From positions 1-47,152 of IMG/VR virus record IMGVR_UViG_3300031566_000075: DNA of 47,152 bases; one strand, written 5' to 3'. The stretch's first letter is position 1. Every line of letters starts with the position of its first letter. This document shows, in pieces, positions 28,748 through 36,128 of the stretch. Under the pieces are notes generated by a model that was not told the DNA's origin, did not search any database, and saw only the letters and a program-made list of their open reading frames with translations. The DNA is from a virus. The translations under genes and the position numbers were made by a program.

Positions 28748-28973
28748 GAATTAGCTCCTTTTCCTTCTCATGCTTTTCCTTCATCATATCCCAGTTACTA
28801 CCCTTAACCAGGTACAGAGGAAATATCACCCCACACTTACACTCAAATAGGTTCTTACCAAAAGCTGGGAAGTGGACAGGACAGTGTAATACTATGGATA
28901 GTCTAGAGCCCAACTCATCTACCTCCATTTGTCTTTGTGTACCTTGTAGGTAATATCCCCAACCAGTAGTCAA
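28740..28973 (-). CDS. Small Cys/His protein, 77 aa, TTG start
   Basis: The reading frame starts at TTG 28973, seven bases after AAGGAG inside the previous gene's end. Landmarks: SIVLHCPVHFPAFGKNLFEC, KCGVIFPLYL and a Lys/Glu-rich tail. C/H residues could bind a metal. A downstream ATG (MEVDEL) is an alternative start without a good RBS. Confidence 0.5.
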   Translation of the reverse strand: MTTGWGYYLQGTQRQMEVDELGSRLSIVLHCPVHFPAFGKNLFECKCGVIFPLYLVKGSNWDMMKEKHEKEKELIRG

Positions 28974-28974
28974 T

Positions 28975-29151
28975 TTACTTCTCCTTTATCAATGGCTCCA
29001 TAAGGTCAGAATAGAATCCATGTGTAGTTATCACTACACCTTGAGAGTGGAGGTATTTGAATAAAATGTCCCCCATAGTTGTTCCATCTTCGGGTTTAGC
29101 GTATCTAATAAGCCAGTTTATCCCTTCCCTTATCTCTTCTTGCTTAGTCAT
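28975..29151 (-). CDS. First gene of the 29.2-kb leftward operon, 58 aa
   Basis: ATG at 29151 after AGGAGG; reads MTKQEEIREGINWLIRYAKP and later ILFKYLHSQGVVITTHGFY. It lies about 57 bases from the predicted -10. A winged-helix-like outline is possible (helix, then strand pair), but nothing specific is recognised. Confidence 0.55.
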   Translation of the reverse strand: MTKQEEIREGINWLIRYAKPEDGTTMGDILFKYLHSQGVVITTHGFYSDLMEPLIKEK

Positions 29152-29207
29152 ATATCCTCCTATATAATATTCTCTATACTATACTTATATATCAATAATT
29201 ATATCTA

Positions 29208-29236
29208 ATTATAACACATAGGAATATATTTGTCAA
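29208..29236 (-). promoter_or_regulatory. Leftward promoter of the divergent pair
   Basis: Minus strand TTGACA (29231-29236), 17-bp spacer, TATAAT (29208-29213): exact consensus boxes and spacing. One motif copy (TGACATAACAT, 29244-29254) lies just upstream of the -35. Very AT-rich initial region. Confidence 0.8.
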
Positions 29237-29274
29237 GTAATTCTGACATAACATAAAATATATTTAGAAATGAC

Positions 29275-29303
29275 TTGACAAGCGTTATGTAAAATGATAA
29301 ACT
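29275..29303 (+). promoter_or_regulatory. Rightward promoter for the packaging genes
   Basis: TTGACA (29275-29280), 17-bp spacer, TAAACT (29298-29303). The motif TTATGTAAA occupies 29285-29293, inside the spacer, where a bound protein would block polymerase. It precedes the small terminase start by about 19 bases after the -10. A 38-base gap separates the two divergent -35 boxes. Confidence 0.7.
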
Positions 29304-29321
29304 AGAATGGAGGAGAATATT

Positions 29322-29846
29322 ATGCCAGAAACCGAAACAGACTCCATAGCTAAGTCCTTCCTACCAATGCTAGTTGATGATGGATTCGGTGATACTACTA
29401 CCGCAAAGCGGGCTGAGTATCTAAGCAAAAGGATATGTAACTTTTCCGTTAGAGAATCCTGCCAACTAGCCAAGGTTGCTGAGAAAACAGTCAGGAGATG
29501 GCGTGATGCTGACCCTGACTTTCTCCGTTTAGACACAGAGGGCATGACAGACCTTAGGAAGAATTTTGCCACAGAATATGTGGACATGCAGTTTACCCGT
29601 AACTTCCACCTAGTCCTCCAAAAGGACTTCAAGGTTCTATACAAAGATGCTACTAATGGTGGACTTACTGAAGCTGAGGAAAAGTACCTGGAGAAGATTC
29701 GTGCCCACTATACTCCACAGTCTTTGGCCATGGTTAAACAATTATTGGGTGGAGGTACTACTGACCAACCATTTGATTTTACTAGACTTACCATGACAAT
29801 CAAGAGGGAACAAATTGAAATAAGGGAGGAACATTCTAATGCCTGA
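29322..29846 (+). CDS. terS: Probable small terminase subunit
   Basis: Start set at ATG 29322, preceded by GGAGGAG; the longer frame from 29307 would contain the RBS. 174 residues. Residues about 40-70 (NFSVRESCQLAKVAEKTVRR then WRDADPDF) form a helix-turn-helix like TerS DNA-recognition domains. The C-terminal half is helical (EEKYLEKIRAHYTPQSLAMV). First gene of the packaging operon, upstream of the large terminase by several small genes, which is a looser arrangement than usual. Confidence 0.7.
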   Translation: MPETETDSIAKSFLPMLVDDGFGDTTTAKRAEYLSKRICNFSVRESCQLAKVAEKTVRRWRDADPDFLRLDTEGMTDLRKNFATEYVDMQFTRNFHLVLQKDFKVLYKDATNGGLTEAEEKYLEKIRAHYTPQSLAMVKQLLGGGTTDQPFDFTRLTMTIKREQIEIREEHSNA

Positions 29847-30090
29847 GAAAACCCAGAAGCAGATGACCTATGAAACTCACCAAGCAGTATTGGGGATTGA
29901 GGGAACAGAGGATAAAGGATTGGTGGGTGATGTTAAGGAAATCAAGGCCGATGTTAAGTCCCAGAACAAAAGGGTCACTAAACTGGAGGGTAAGCAAAGG
30001 CTTATATATGGGTTAATAATTGGTGCAGCTGGAGCTGGAGGTGGTCTGGGAGCCTTAATTAGTAAATTATTTGAGGGTTCAGTTGGCTAA
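29839..30090 (+). CDS. Small membrane-anchored coiled-coil protein (XhlA/holin-like)
   Basis: 83 residues. Residues about 25-55 are coiled-coil-like (GDVKEIKADVKSQNKRVTKL); residues about 58-78 (LIYGLIIGAAGAGGGLGALI) form one Gly/Ala-rich membrane helix near the C terminus. This coiled-coil plus C-terminal anchor is the layout of XhlA-like proteins that work with holins, and of some virion membrane proteins. Its start overlaps the terS end by eight bases. A lysis role is not proved. Confidence 0.5.
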   Translation: MPEKTQKQMTYETHQAVLGIEGTEDKGLVGDVKEIKADVKSQNKRVTKLEGKQRLIYGLIIGAAGAGGGLGALISKLFEGSVG

Positions 30091-30205
30091 AGGAGTAAGA
30101 GCATCAACCAGACAGAGGATTTCGGGTAGGAAGAATCTTATGAAGGCCAACGTTATGAGAATTGGTAGAAGGGGCATGAAGTATAAACCAAGGCAAGTAA
30201 AATAA
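30083..30205 (+). CDS. Very basic 40-aa peptide, TTG start
   Basis: TTG at 30083 overlaps the previous stop and has GAGG seven bases upstream. The peptide reads MAKGVRASTRQRISGRKNLM and ends MKYKPRQVK, with about a third Arg/Lys. It could bind DNA or RNA, or be a packaging cofactor. Coding support is moderate (in-frame, no other gene in the gap, RBS). Confidence 0.45.
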   Translation: MAKGVRASTRQRISGRKNLMKANVMRIGRRGMKYKPRQVK

Positions 30206-30219
30206 GGTAGGAGATAAAC

Positions 30220-30606
30220 ATGGCAGAATTTACAGATTATGCAGAGAACAAAATACTAAACCTGATGAGGGCGGCGGCCTGGACGGAGTTTGCAGCCTAT
30301 GTTGGACTATTTACAGCAGCACCCTCCGATGCTGGTGGTGGAACAGAAGTAAGTGGTGGTTCTTATGCAAGGAAGCTTATAGGACTAACAGAGGCTACAG
30401 GTGCAGGAGGTGCAACCTCAAATGCCGCAGACATTACCTTTACAACTGCGACAGGTGCGTGGGGAACCATAAGCCATGTTGGCATATTTGATGCTGTATC
30501 TGGTGGGAATCTGATAATGTGGACGGCGGTGGATGCCGAGAAAACTGTTGCGAGTGGTGATACCTACAAGATAAATGCTGGCGACTTGGATGTAACTGTA
30601 GCCTAG
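30220..30606 (+). CDS. Conserved virion protein, 128 aa
   Basis: RBS GGTAGGAGATAAAC. The sequence AAYVGLFTAAPSDAGGGTEV, SGGSYARKLIGL, NAADITFTTATGAWGTISHV and GIFDAVSGGNLIMW is a recurrent phage structural family with a jelly-roll-like pattern, usually annotated as a tail or fibre-associated protein. Its position in the packaging operon, away from the other tail genes, is notable. Confidence 0.65.
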   Translation: MAEFTDYAENKILNLMRAAAWTEFAAYVGLFTAAPSDAGGGTEVSGGSYARKLIGLTEATGAGGATSNAADITFTTATGAWGTISHVGIFDAVSGGNLIMWTAVDAEKTVASGDTYKINAGDLDVTVA

Positions 30607-30616
30607 TGGAGATTAA

Positions 30617-32092
30617 ATGATACTAAGGTTTAATCCAACAGGGACTCATATACATAAAGGCTTTCTTAAAGTTAGGGTAGACCTTTACCCTGAACCTACA
30701 GATAAGACCTATGCTATTCATTATGTCTATGTGCCTGTTATTCCAAGAGATGCCACAGAGGAACAGCTAAACGACCCCGAATGGATTAAGAAACTACCCC
30801 ATATTTGGCAACTTAATCCTTGCCTATGCCACTTCATAGTAATTGGGGAAACCACTCAACCCTCCGACCTGATGGGCTTCCTTAACCTCAAGCTCAATGC
30901 TGATATAGTCAAGGCGATTGATGATTCATTGGTGATGCCTAATGCTGCCCACCTGATAAGCTCCCTGATGAGAGACAGGAGCAAATTATCCGATAGCGTG
31001 GTAAAGACTAAGGACTTTACTGACCTGATTAGTTCAGTAAATGAGCGGTTCGTTACTCTACAAGCTCTACTGAGAAGTGGAGAGGGATTTGTTGTTGAAC
31101 CACAGTCTATTGATATAGGGACTGTACCCTTTGATGGTGCTAGTCTAAGTTATGCTACTTATACCTTGATACAATTAGAAAATCCTGCCAACGCAACTGG
31201 CACTATTGATACTGCACAGATTTGGATGTCAGTAAGTGCCACAGGATTCATTGTAGGAACAGCTTATTTAGATGAGGGCACTACATATCTAGTTAGGGAC
31301 AGTGAAGCCATAGGGAATGTAACTGCTGGTGCTCCAGACCCTGATGTATTTACTGGACTAACGATTGATGTAACATTAAACGATTATTGGGCTTGCTATG
31401 CTGCTACGGGGACTTATATGGGTGAATTCTCAGGATATGCTGGTTTGCGTTATGTTAGTGGTGATAAATTAACCGACAAACTTTCTTCCTCCTATTCCCT
31501 ATTAACTGGTGATACTGTTTCTGTTTATGGCACAGGCACAGAAGCAGGAGGAGTAACCCACGAAGGTGCTGCTACATTATCTGGTGTTGGAACTCTTACC
31601 TGTATTGGGAGGGGAATCTTTATAGGCAAGTCTACCTTGTCAGGAACGGGAACCTTAGCTAGTATAGGCAGACTGATAGCGATAGGCAAAGCTACCTTAT
31701 CTGGCACAGGGACACTAGCAGCCATTGGTAGAGGCATATTTATTGGTAAGGCTACCCTAGCTGGCATTGGGACTCTATCAGCAGTGGTTCACAAGGCTCT
31801 TAGAGGAGCTGCAACATTGTCAGGTGTTGGTACCCTAGTAGCTAAGGGTGTAATTACAGTTATTGGTAAGGCTACATTGTCTGGTACCGGTAGTTTATCT
31901 GTTAGTGGCCACATTGTTTCGGTAATAAAACTTACCCTTGCCTTGTATAACCGAGCATTGACAGCAACCCTATACAACCGGGCATTAACATCCAAACTTC
32001 ATGATAGGACATTAACGGCAACCCTATTTGGTCGGACACTAACAGCCAAGTTATATAATAGGGCAATAAGTCTTAAAAAGAGGACAGAATAA
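30617..32092 (+). CDS. Repeat-rich virion protein, 491 aa
   Basis: Three parts. Residues 1-150 are mixed (IHYVYVPVIPRDATEEQLND). Residues about 160-310 form a beta-sandwich-like domain (TYTLIQLENPAN, LNDYWACYAATGTYMG). Residues about 317-430 hold six degenerate repeats of about 20 residues with consensus KATLSGTGTLA-IGR-I-IG. Residues about 441-485 hold five repeats of about 10 residues with consensus LTATLYNRAL. Likely a fibrous or beta-solenoid virion component, perhaps a fibre; the repeats suggest length variation by slippage. Confidence 0.6.
   Translation: MILRFNPTGTHIHKGFLKVRVDLYPEPTDKTYAIHYVYVPVIPRDATEEQLNDPEWIKKLPHIWQLNPCLCHFIVIGETTQPSDLMGFLNLKLNADIVKAIDDSLVMPNAAHLISSLMRDRSKLSDSVVKTKDFTDLISSVNERFVTLQALLRSGEGFVVEPQSIDIGTVPFDGASLSYATYTLIQLENPANATGTIDTAQIWMSVSATGFIVGTAYLDEGTTYLVRDSEAIGNVTAGAPDPDVFTGLTIDVTLNDYWACYAATGTYMGEFSGYAGLRYVSGDKLTDKLSSSYSLLTGDTVSVYGTGTEAGGVTHEGAATLSGVGTLTCIGRGIFIGKSTLSGTGTLASIGRLIAIGKATLSGTGTLAAIGRGIFIGKATLAGIGTLSAVVHKALRGAATLSGVGTLVAKGVITVIGKATLSGTGSLSVSGHIVSVIKLTLALYNRALTATLYNRALTSKLHDRTLTATLFGRTLTAKLYNRAISLKKRTE
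31566..31908 (+). repeat. Tandem repeats encoding ATLSGTGTL units
   Basis: About six direct repeats of 57-66 bases inside the 491-residue gene, each encoding ATLSG-GTL followed by a variable IGR/IGK segment. Copies differ by several substitutions but keep the frame, so the array is selected at protein level. Confidence 0.75.
31939..32073 (+). repeat. Tandem repeats encoding LYNRAL units
   Basis: Five direct repeats of about 27-30 bases near the 3' end of the same gene, encoding LYNRALTA, LYNRALTS, LHDRTLTA, LFGRTLTA and LYNRAIS. Amphipathic and basic. This second, unrelated array directly follows the first. Confidence 0.75.
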
Positions 32093-32409
32093 TGGAAACA
32101 ATAACTATACCAAAGGGTGATATAGGATTTAACTTAGCCTTCACCATACAGGATTCAGATGGGGATGCCTACAATATAGGTACCTATACAGTGACCTTGA
32201 AGATGTGGGAAGTAGGTTCTCCTGGTACTTTACTCCTAGAGGAGGAGTGTACTGAAACTGTTGCGGCGTCTGGTACTTGCTATTATACGGTTGAAACAAC
32301 CAGCTTTGATACAGTGGGTCGCTTCCGTGCAGAATTGGAGTTGACTACATCTACCACCATTATAGAAAGTACTGAGGTCTTTGAGATAATTGTGGTGGAG
32401 AGTGGTTAG
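32092..32409 (+). CDS. BppU-like beta-sandwich virion protein, 105 aa
   Basis: The ATG overlaps the previous stop (TAATGG). ITIPKGDIGFNLAFTIQDSD, YTVTLKMWEVG and VGRFRAELELTTST follow the Ig-like pattern of BppU N-terminal-type domains, which sit at baseplates and carry receptor-binding proteins. Its partner is probably the repeat-rich protein just upstream. Confidence 0.6.
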   Translation: METITIPKGDIGFNLAFTIQDSDGDAYNIGTYTVTLKMWEVGSPGTLLLEEECTETVAASGTCYYTVETTSFDTVGRFRAELELTTSTTIIESTEVFEIIVVESG

Positions 32410-32418
32410 TAGGTAATT

Positions 32419-34071
32419 ATGACAACAACTGAACAAACATTCCGAGAACTGATAGGAAATAAAAGGAAGTTTATAGAAACTCTCCTAGTCGTGGAGAATA
32501 AGCAACGTCAGAGGGTTCCTTTTATCTATAATCCTATACAAGCAGACGTGGATGCTACCCAGACTGGGATGGATATATGGATTAAGCCCAGCCAGGTAGG
32601 ATTTAGTACCGAAAGAATTGCCAATAGGCTAGTAGATACCCTAACTAATCCTGGTACCAACACTGTATTGATTGCCTATGAGGATTTTATTACAGAACGG
32701 TTACTAAGTAAGGTAACCTTCTTCTATAACCATCTGGAGTCATTGAAGATACCAGGCTTCCCAATAATATACCATAATTCAACCTATGAGAAAACATTCC
32801 AATTCATAGTTGATGGTAGGGTACAAAGTACCTCATCCATCTATATTGCGTCTGCTAGGAGTAAAACAGCAGGTAGGGCAGAAACTATCCACCACCTATT
32901 GTTAGACGAGCATGGCTTTTATGTTCCCCAAGCTACTGACAATATTATTGTCCCAGCCATGGCTCGTATTCCTCCTGGAGGTACAGTAGATTCCTTCTCT
33001 ACTCCTAACGGTGAGGAGAATGAATTCCATGAATGGTATATAAGTGCTAAGGCAGGTAAGTCTGTATTTACCTCCCATTTCTACCCTTGGTTTATGCACC
33101 CTGAATATGTAATTCATTTAGGTGACCCAAGGATTCAGAAGTCTATTCCTGAAACAGATAAGGAAGAATTCAAGCTAACTGGTGATGAGGAAAAACTAAT
33201 GTTTACCAATCATCTTACCTTTAGCCAAATGCGGTGGCGTAGGTGGATGATACTTGTCATGGAGAGTCTGAGAAGAAAGGGGGAGATTAGGACCCTGTTC
33301 CCACAAGAATTCCCTGAAGATGATGTCTCCTGTTTCTTATCTACAGGTGAAATGTGGTATGACCACCTATTCATTGAGAATGTGGCCAAGACCTGTTATG
33401 ATGCACCCCACAAAATGGATGGCCTAAATGTCTGGTACCGTCCAGAAAGAACAGAAGAAGGCAAACCAACCAAACAATATTTGGTTATCATAGACCCAGG
33501 CCAAGAGAAGATTACCCAATCAGCCATAGGCGTAATGACTTTTGAGAAGGATGCTCTAGGTAATACCATTCCCATCTGGTGTGCCAGAGATGCTGGGTGG
33601 TACAGTCCAGAAGTAACATGGGATAAGGCAGTTAAGATATCCAACTATTACCACAGAGCAGAGATAGTTTGGGAAGCCAATGCCCATGGTCTAGCCATCT
33701 CAGTATTAGGTAAACACCGTAGACCCATCTATTTCAGGAAGGATATAATCAACGACATACCCACAATGGTACCTGGCTGGCTCACTACTGCTAGTACCAA
33801 ACCCTACATGATGCAACAGGTAACTAAGGCTTTACCTAACCTAGTCTGCCATGATATAGAGTTGGTGAGGCAGTTAAGGAATTTTAGGGTGGTAGGTGGC
33901 AAGCTAGAGATTGTGGGACTAGATGATATACATGATACCCTAGCCATAGGACTAGCCATTCATAATCCCAATCCAGTAAAAAGAGGTTATCAGGGTAGGA
34001 CTGGATGGAGACCTAACTGGGGTATAAAAGGTAGTAGGCGTCCAAAACATAGCGTGGCATTAAGGAGGTAA
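32419..34071 (+). CDS. terL: Terminase large subunit
   Basis: 550 residues. ATPase: WIKPSQVGFST (K56-T64) is the Q-x-G-x-S-T adenine/P-loop variant typical of TerL, Walker B HHLLLDEH (D163-E164), coupling motif DSFSTPNG. Nuclease: VIIDPGQ (D359), WEANAHG (E419) and LDDIHD (D502, D506) supply the RNase H-fold acidic triad. It packages DNA into proheads through the portal two genes downstream. Confidence 0.92.
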   Translation: MTTTEQTFRELIGNKRKFIETLLVVENKQRQRVPFIYNPIQADVDATQTGMDIWIKPSQVGFSTERIANRLVDTLTNPGTNTVLIAYEDFITERLLSKVTFFYNHLESLKIPGFPIIYHNSTYEKTFQFIVDGRVQSTSSIYIASARSKTAGRAETIHHLLLDEHGFYVPQATDNIIVPAMARIPPGGTVDSFSTPNGEENEFHEWYISAKAGKSVFTSHFYPWFMHPEYVIHLGDPRIQKSIPETDKEEFKLTGDEEKLMFTNHLTFSQMRWRRWMILVMESLRRKGEIRTLFPQEFPEDDVSCFLSTGEMWYDHLFIENVAKTCYDAPHKMDGLNVWYRPERTEEGKPTKQYLVIIDPGQEKITQSAIGVMTFEKDALGNTIPIWCARDAGWYSPEVTWDKAVKISNYYHRAEIVWEANAHGLAISVLGKHRRPIYFRKDIINDIPTMVPGWLTTASTKPYMMQQVTKALPNLVCHDIELVRQLRNFRVVGGKLEIVGLDDIHDTLAIGLAIHNPNPVKRGYQGRTGWRPNWGIKGSRRPKHSVALRR

Positions 34072-34074
34072 GTA

Positions 34075-34449
34075 ATGGTTAATCTTATTGAACGTCAAGC
34101 AGAGTTTGTATATAATGGGGCAAGGTTAGCTGCGACTGCGGCTGAAGCCCCCATTATACCCGTCCAATGGTCGGAGCGTGAGGAGCCATTTAAGGCACAA
34201 TTCTACCAAGTGATTGAAAGGCAATGTGGTGAACAGCGTTCTAGGTCACCAGAGGAGTTACATGGAAGTTGGATGCAATCTTATTTTACGATGGGGTGGG
34301 TATATGGTAATAAATATAGCCATGAGAATAAAACTCATCCTGACCTTGTGCCGTATGCTGATTTAGGGCGGTTAGAGCAGGATAAGGATGCTGTATTCGT
34401 AGCCCTATGTGAGATTGCTAGACAGTTTATCTATGAGGAGGTGAAATAA
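34075..34449 (+). CDS. RyR-domain protein, 124 aa
   Basis: RBS AAGGAGG. Residues about 60-105 (HGSWMQSYFTMGWVYGNKYS, then KTHPDLVPYADLGRLEQDKD) match the RyR domain: H-SW----...GW-YG-----KTHP-LVPY-EL---E--KD. Known otherwise from ryanodine receptors and various bacterial or phage proteins as a binding module of unclear ligand. Here it lies between terminase and portal with a one-base overlap into the portal gene. Confidence 0.75.
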   Translation: MVNLIERQAEFVYNGARLAATAAEAPIIPVQWSEREEPFKAQFYQVIERQCGEQRSRSPEELHGSWMQSYFTMGWVYGNKYSHENKTHPDLVPYADLGRLEQDKDAVFVALCEIARQFIYEEVK

Positions 34450-36128
34450 TGGCTGAGATAGGACCACAGTTCTATATAGACAAATGTAAAACCCTAAAAA
34501 GTAGTTGGTCAACTAGAGCCAAGAAATTCAAGGAGTGGTATGAAATCTTACTCCTCACCGATGAGTTGGAACAGGAGGGCATGGAGTCAGTCGTCACCAA
34601 TGACCCTAGAACTGGTTATAACCTTGCACGCCATCTCCTCACTACCATGGTTATAGCAGATAAGATTCCATCAGAAACTCTCCCTCCTGAGTTTGTTCCT
34701 GCAACCAGTTACCTGGAGAGTTTTACATCAAAAAGATGGTCGGAGCAGGAGAAACGGTATCGTTCAATGGGTAGACAGTCTTGGCTTGGTGAATTTGTCT
34801 CCTGGCTTCTAGCCACTGGCTGGTATTCAGTATTCTCTATGGTAACCGAGAAGGAAATCTGGGCTGAGGTTTGGTCACCTGCTGATTGTTATCCTGGATT
34901 TGGCCTAGACGGATTGGCAGAACATGCCCATATATATACACTATCTGCTGCGGCAGCAAGGAAGAAGTTAAAAGCCATGGGTTGGACAGTAAGACGTCCA
35001 CCTACTGATGACGTAACCATATATGACCATTGGGGTTTTGACACAGATGGTGATGTGGTCAATGGTGTGGTAATGGATAACGAGTTTGTTAAGAGACCAG
35101 TTAAGGATATTCCATTATCCAAACTGGGTATACTCCCTGTATTTTCATCTCCGGCTGGTGGACTCCCTGATATGGGTAGCATTGATGGACTAAAGAACAA
35201 GTGGCAGCAGCATTATGGAGAATCCTTTGTGGGTACCAATGAGGACCTTATCCTAAACTACAACAAGATGAGGAGCTTCATGCAACAGGCAGCTAGGACG
35301 GCCGCCCAGCCTCATTGGTTAGAAACATCTTCTGGTGATACACCCATAGCCACAGATACACTAATGAGTAGATGGGGTTCTGTTCTTCATGGTCAACCTG
35401 GTGAAGATGTCCGACCATTACAGGGTGTACCTATCCCCGTAGAACTTACCAATATTCTATTCCATTACCAAAATGAACTTCAGCGTGGTATGTTTCCTGC
35501 CGCTGTGTTTGGTAACGTCCAACAGCAAATATCCTATCTGGCCATGGCTAACATAGCCACAGCATCAATGCAGACCCTAACTCCCTATAGGGATGCTGTT
35601 AAGGGTATGAGAACTGACCTAGATAACTATTGGACAGATATGATAGTCATGAATGGATTTAGGCCCTATGGATTTAAGCTACCCAACAACATGCCTCCAC
35701 GTGAGGATAGAAGATTTGATGTTGATGTGGATATAGAGATTCCTGGACTACTGGTCCAAAAAGCCAACATAGCCAGAATAATGAATCCTAAGTTCAGACT
35801 TCCTGAAGTCTGGATAATTGACCGAATGTTCCCTGAAATTAAAAATGCCTTAAAGGCCCAAGCAGACATCCGTGCTGAGGATGCTATGATGGACCCAGAC
35901 GCTATCAAGGTAGATGCCATTCTTGGATACAGAGAACAGGCTAGAATATTCCGAGAGGCCAGAGATATTCCCAAAGCAGAGTTATATGAGAAGCTAGCCA
36001 AGAAAAAAGAGGCTGAGTTGGATATGGTGCAGCAACCGAAACAACCCACACCCGGTACAGTACCAGCGGAGGGAGAATTCCTCAGAGAATTAGGTGGTAT
36101 TCCAGCTGAAGGAGGTACCCGTGCCTAG
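34449..36128 (+). CDS. Portal protein
   Basis: 559 residues, ATG in TAATG overlap. Features: NLARHLLTTMVIADKIPSE, a long central crown/wing region, QNELQRGMFPAAVFGN around the expected tunnel helices, and a helical C terminus (YREQARIFREARDIPKAELY). Size and layout fit a P22/T7-style or generic phage portal. It sits at the vertex for DNA entry and exit. The end overlaps the giant protein start by eight bases. Confidence 0.75.
   Translation: MAEIGPQFYIDKCKTLKSSWSTRAKKFKEWYEILLLTDELEQEGMESVVTNDPRTGYNLARHLLTTMVIADKIPSETLPPEFVPATSYLESFTSKRWSEQEKRYRSMGRQSWLGEFVSWLLATGWYSVFSMVTEKEIWAEVWSPADCYPGFGLDGLAEHAHIYTLSAAAARKKLKAMGWTVRRPPTDDVTIYDHWGFDTDGDVVNGVVMDNEFVKRPVKDIPLSKLGILPVFSSPAGGLPDMGSIDGLKNKWQQHYGESFVGTNEDLILNYNKMRSFMQQAARTAAQPHWLETSSGDTPIATDTLMSRWGSVLHGQPGEDVRPLQGVPIPVELTNILFHYQNELQRGMFPAAVFGNVQQQISYLAMANIATASMQTLTPYRDAVKGMRTDLDNYWTDMIVMNGFRPYGFKLPNNMPPREDRRFDVDVDIEIPGLLVQKANIARIMNPKFRLPEVWIIDRMFPEIKNALKAQADIRAEDAMMDPDAIKVDAILGYREQARIFREARDIPKAELYEKLAKKKEAELDMVQQPKQPTPGTVPAEGEFLRELGGIPAEGGTRA

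Noticed and set aside
31525-31767. Minus-strand frames over the repeat arrays
   Set aside because: The Pro/Val/Leu periodic composition simply mirrors the plus-strand repeats; no RBS.
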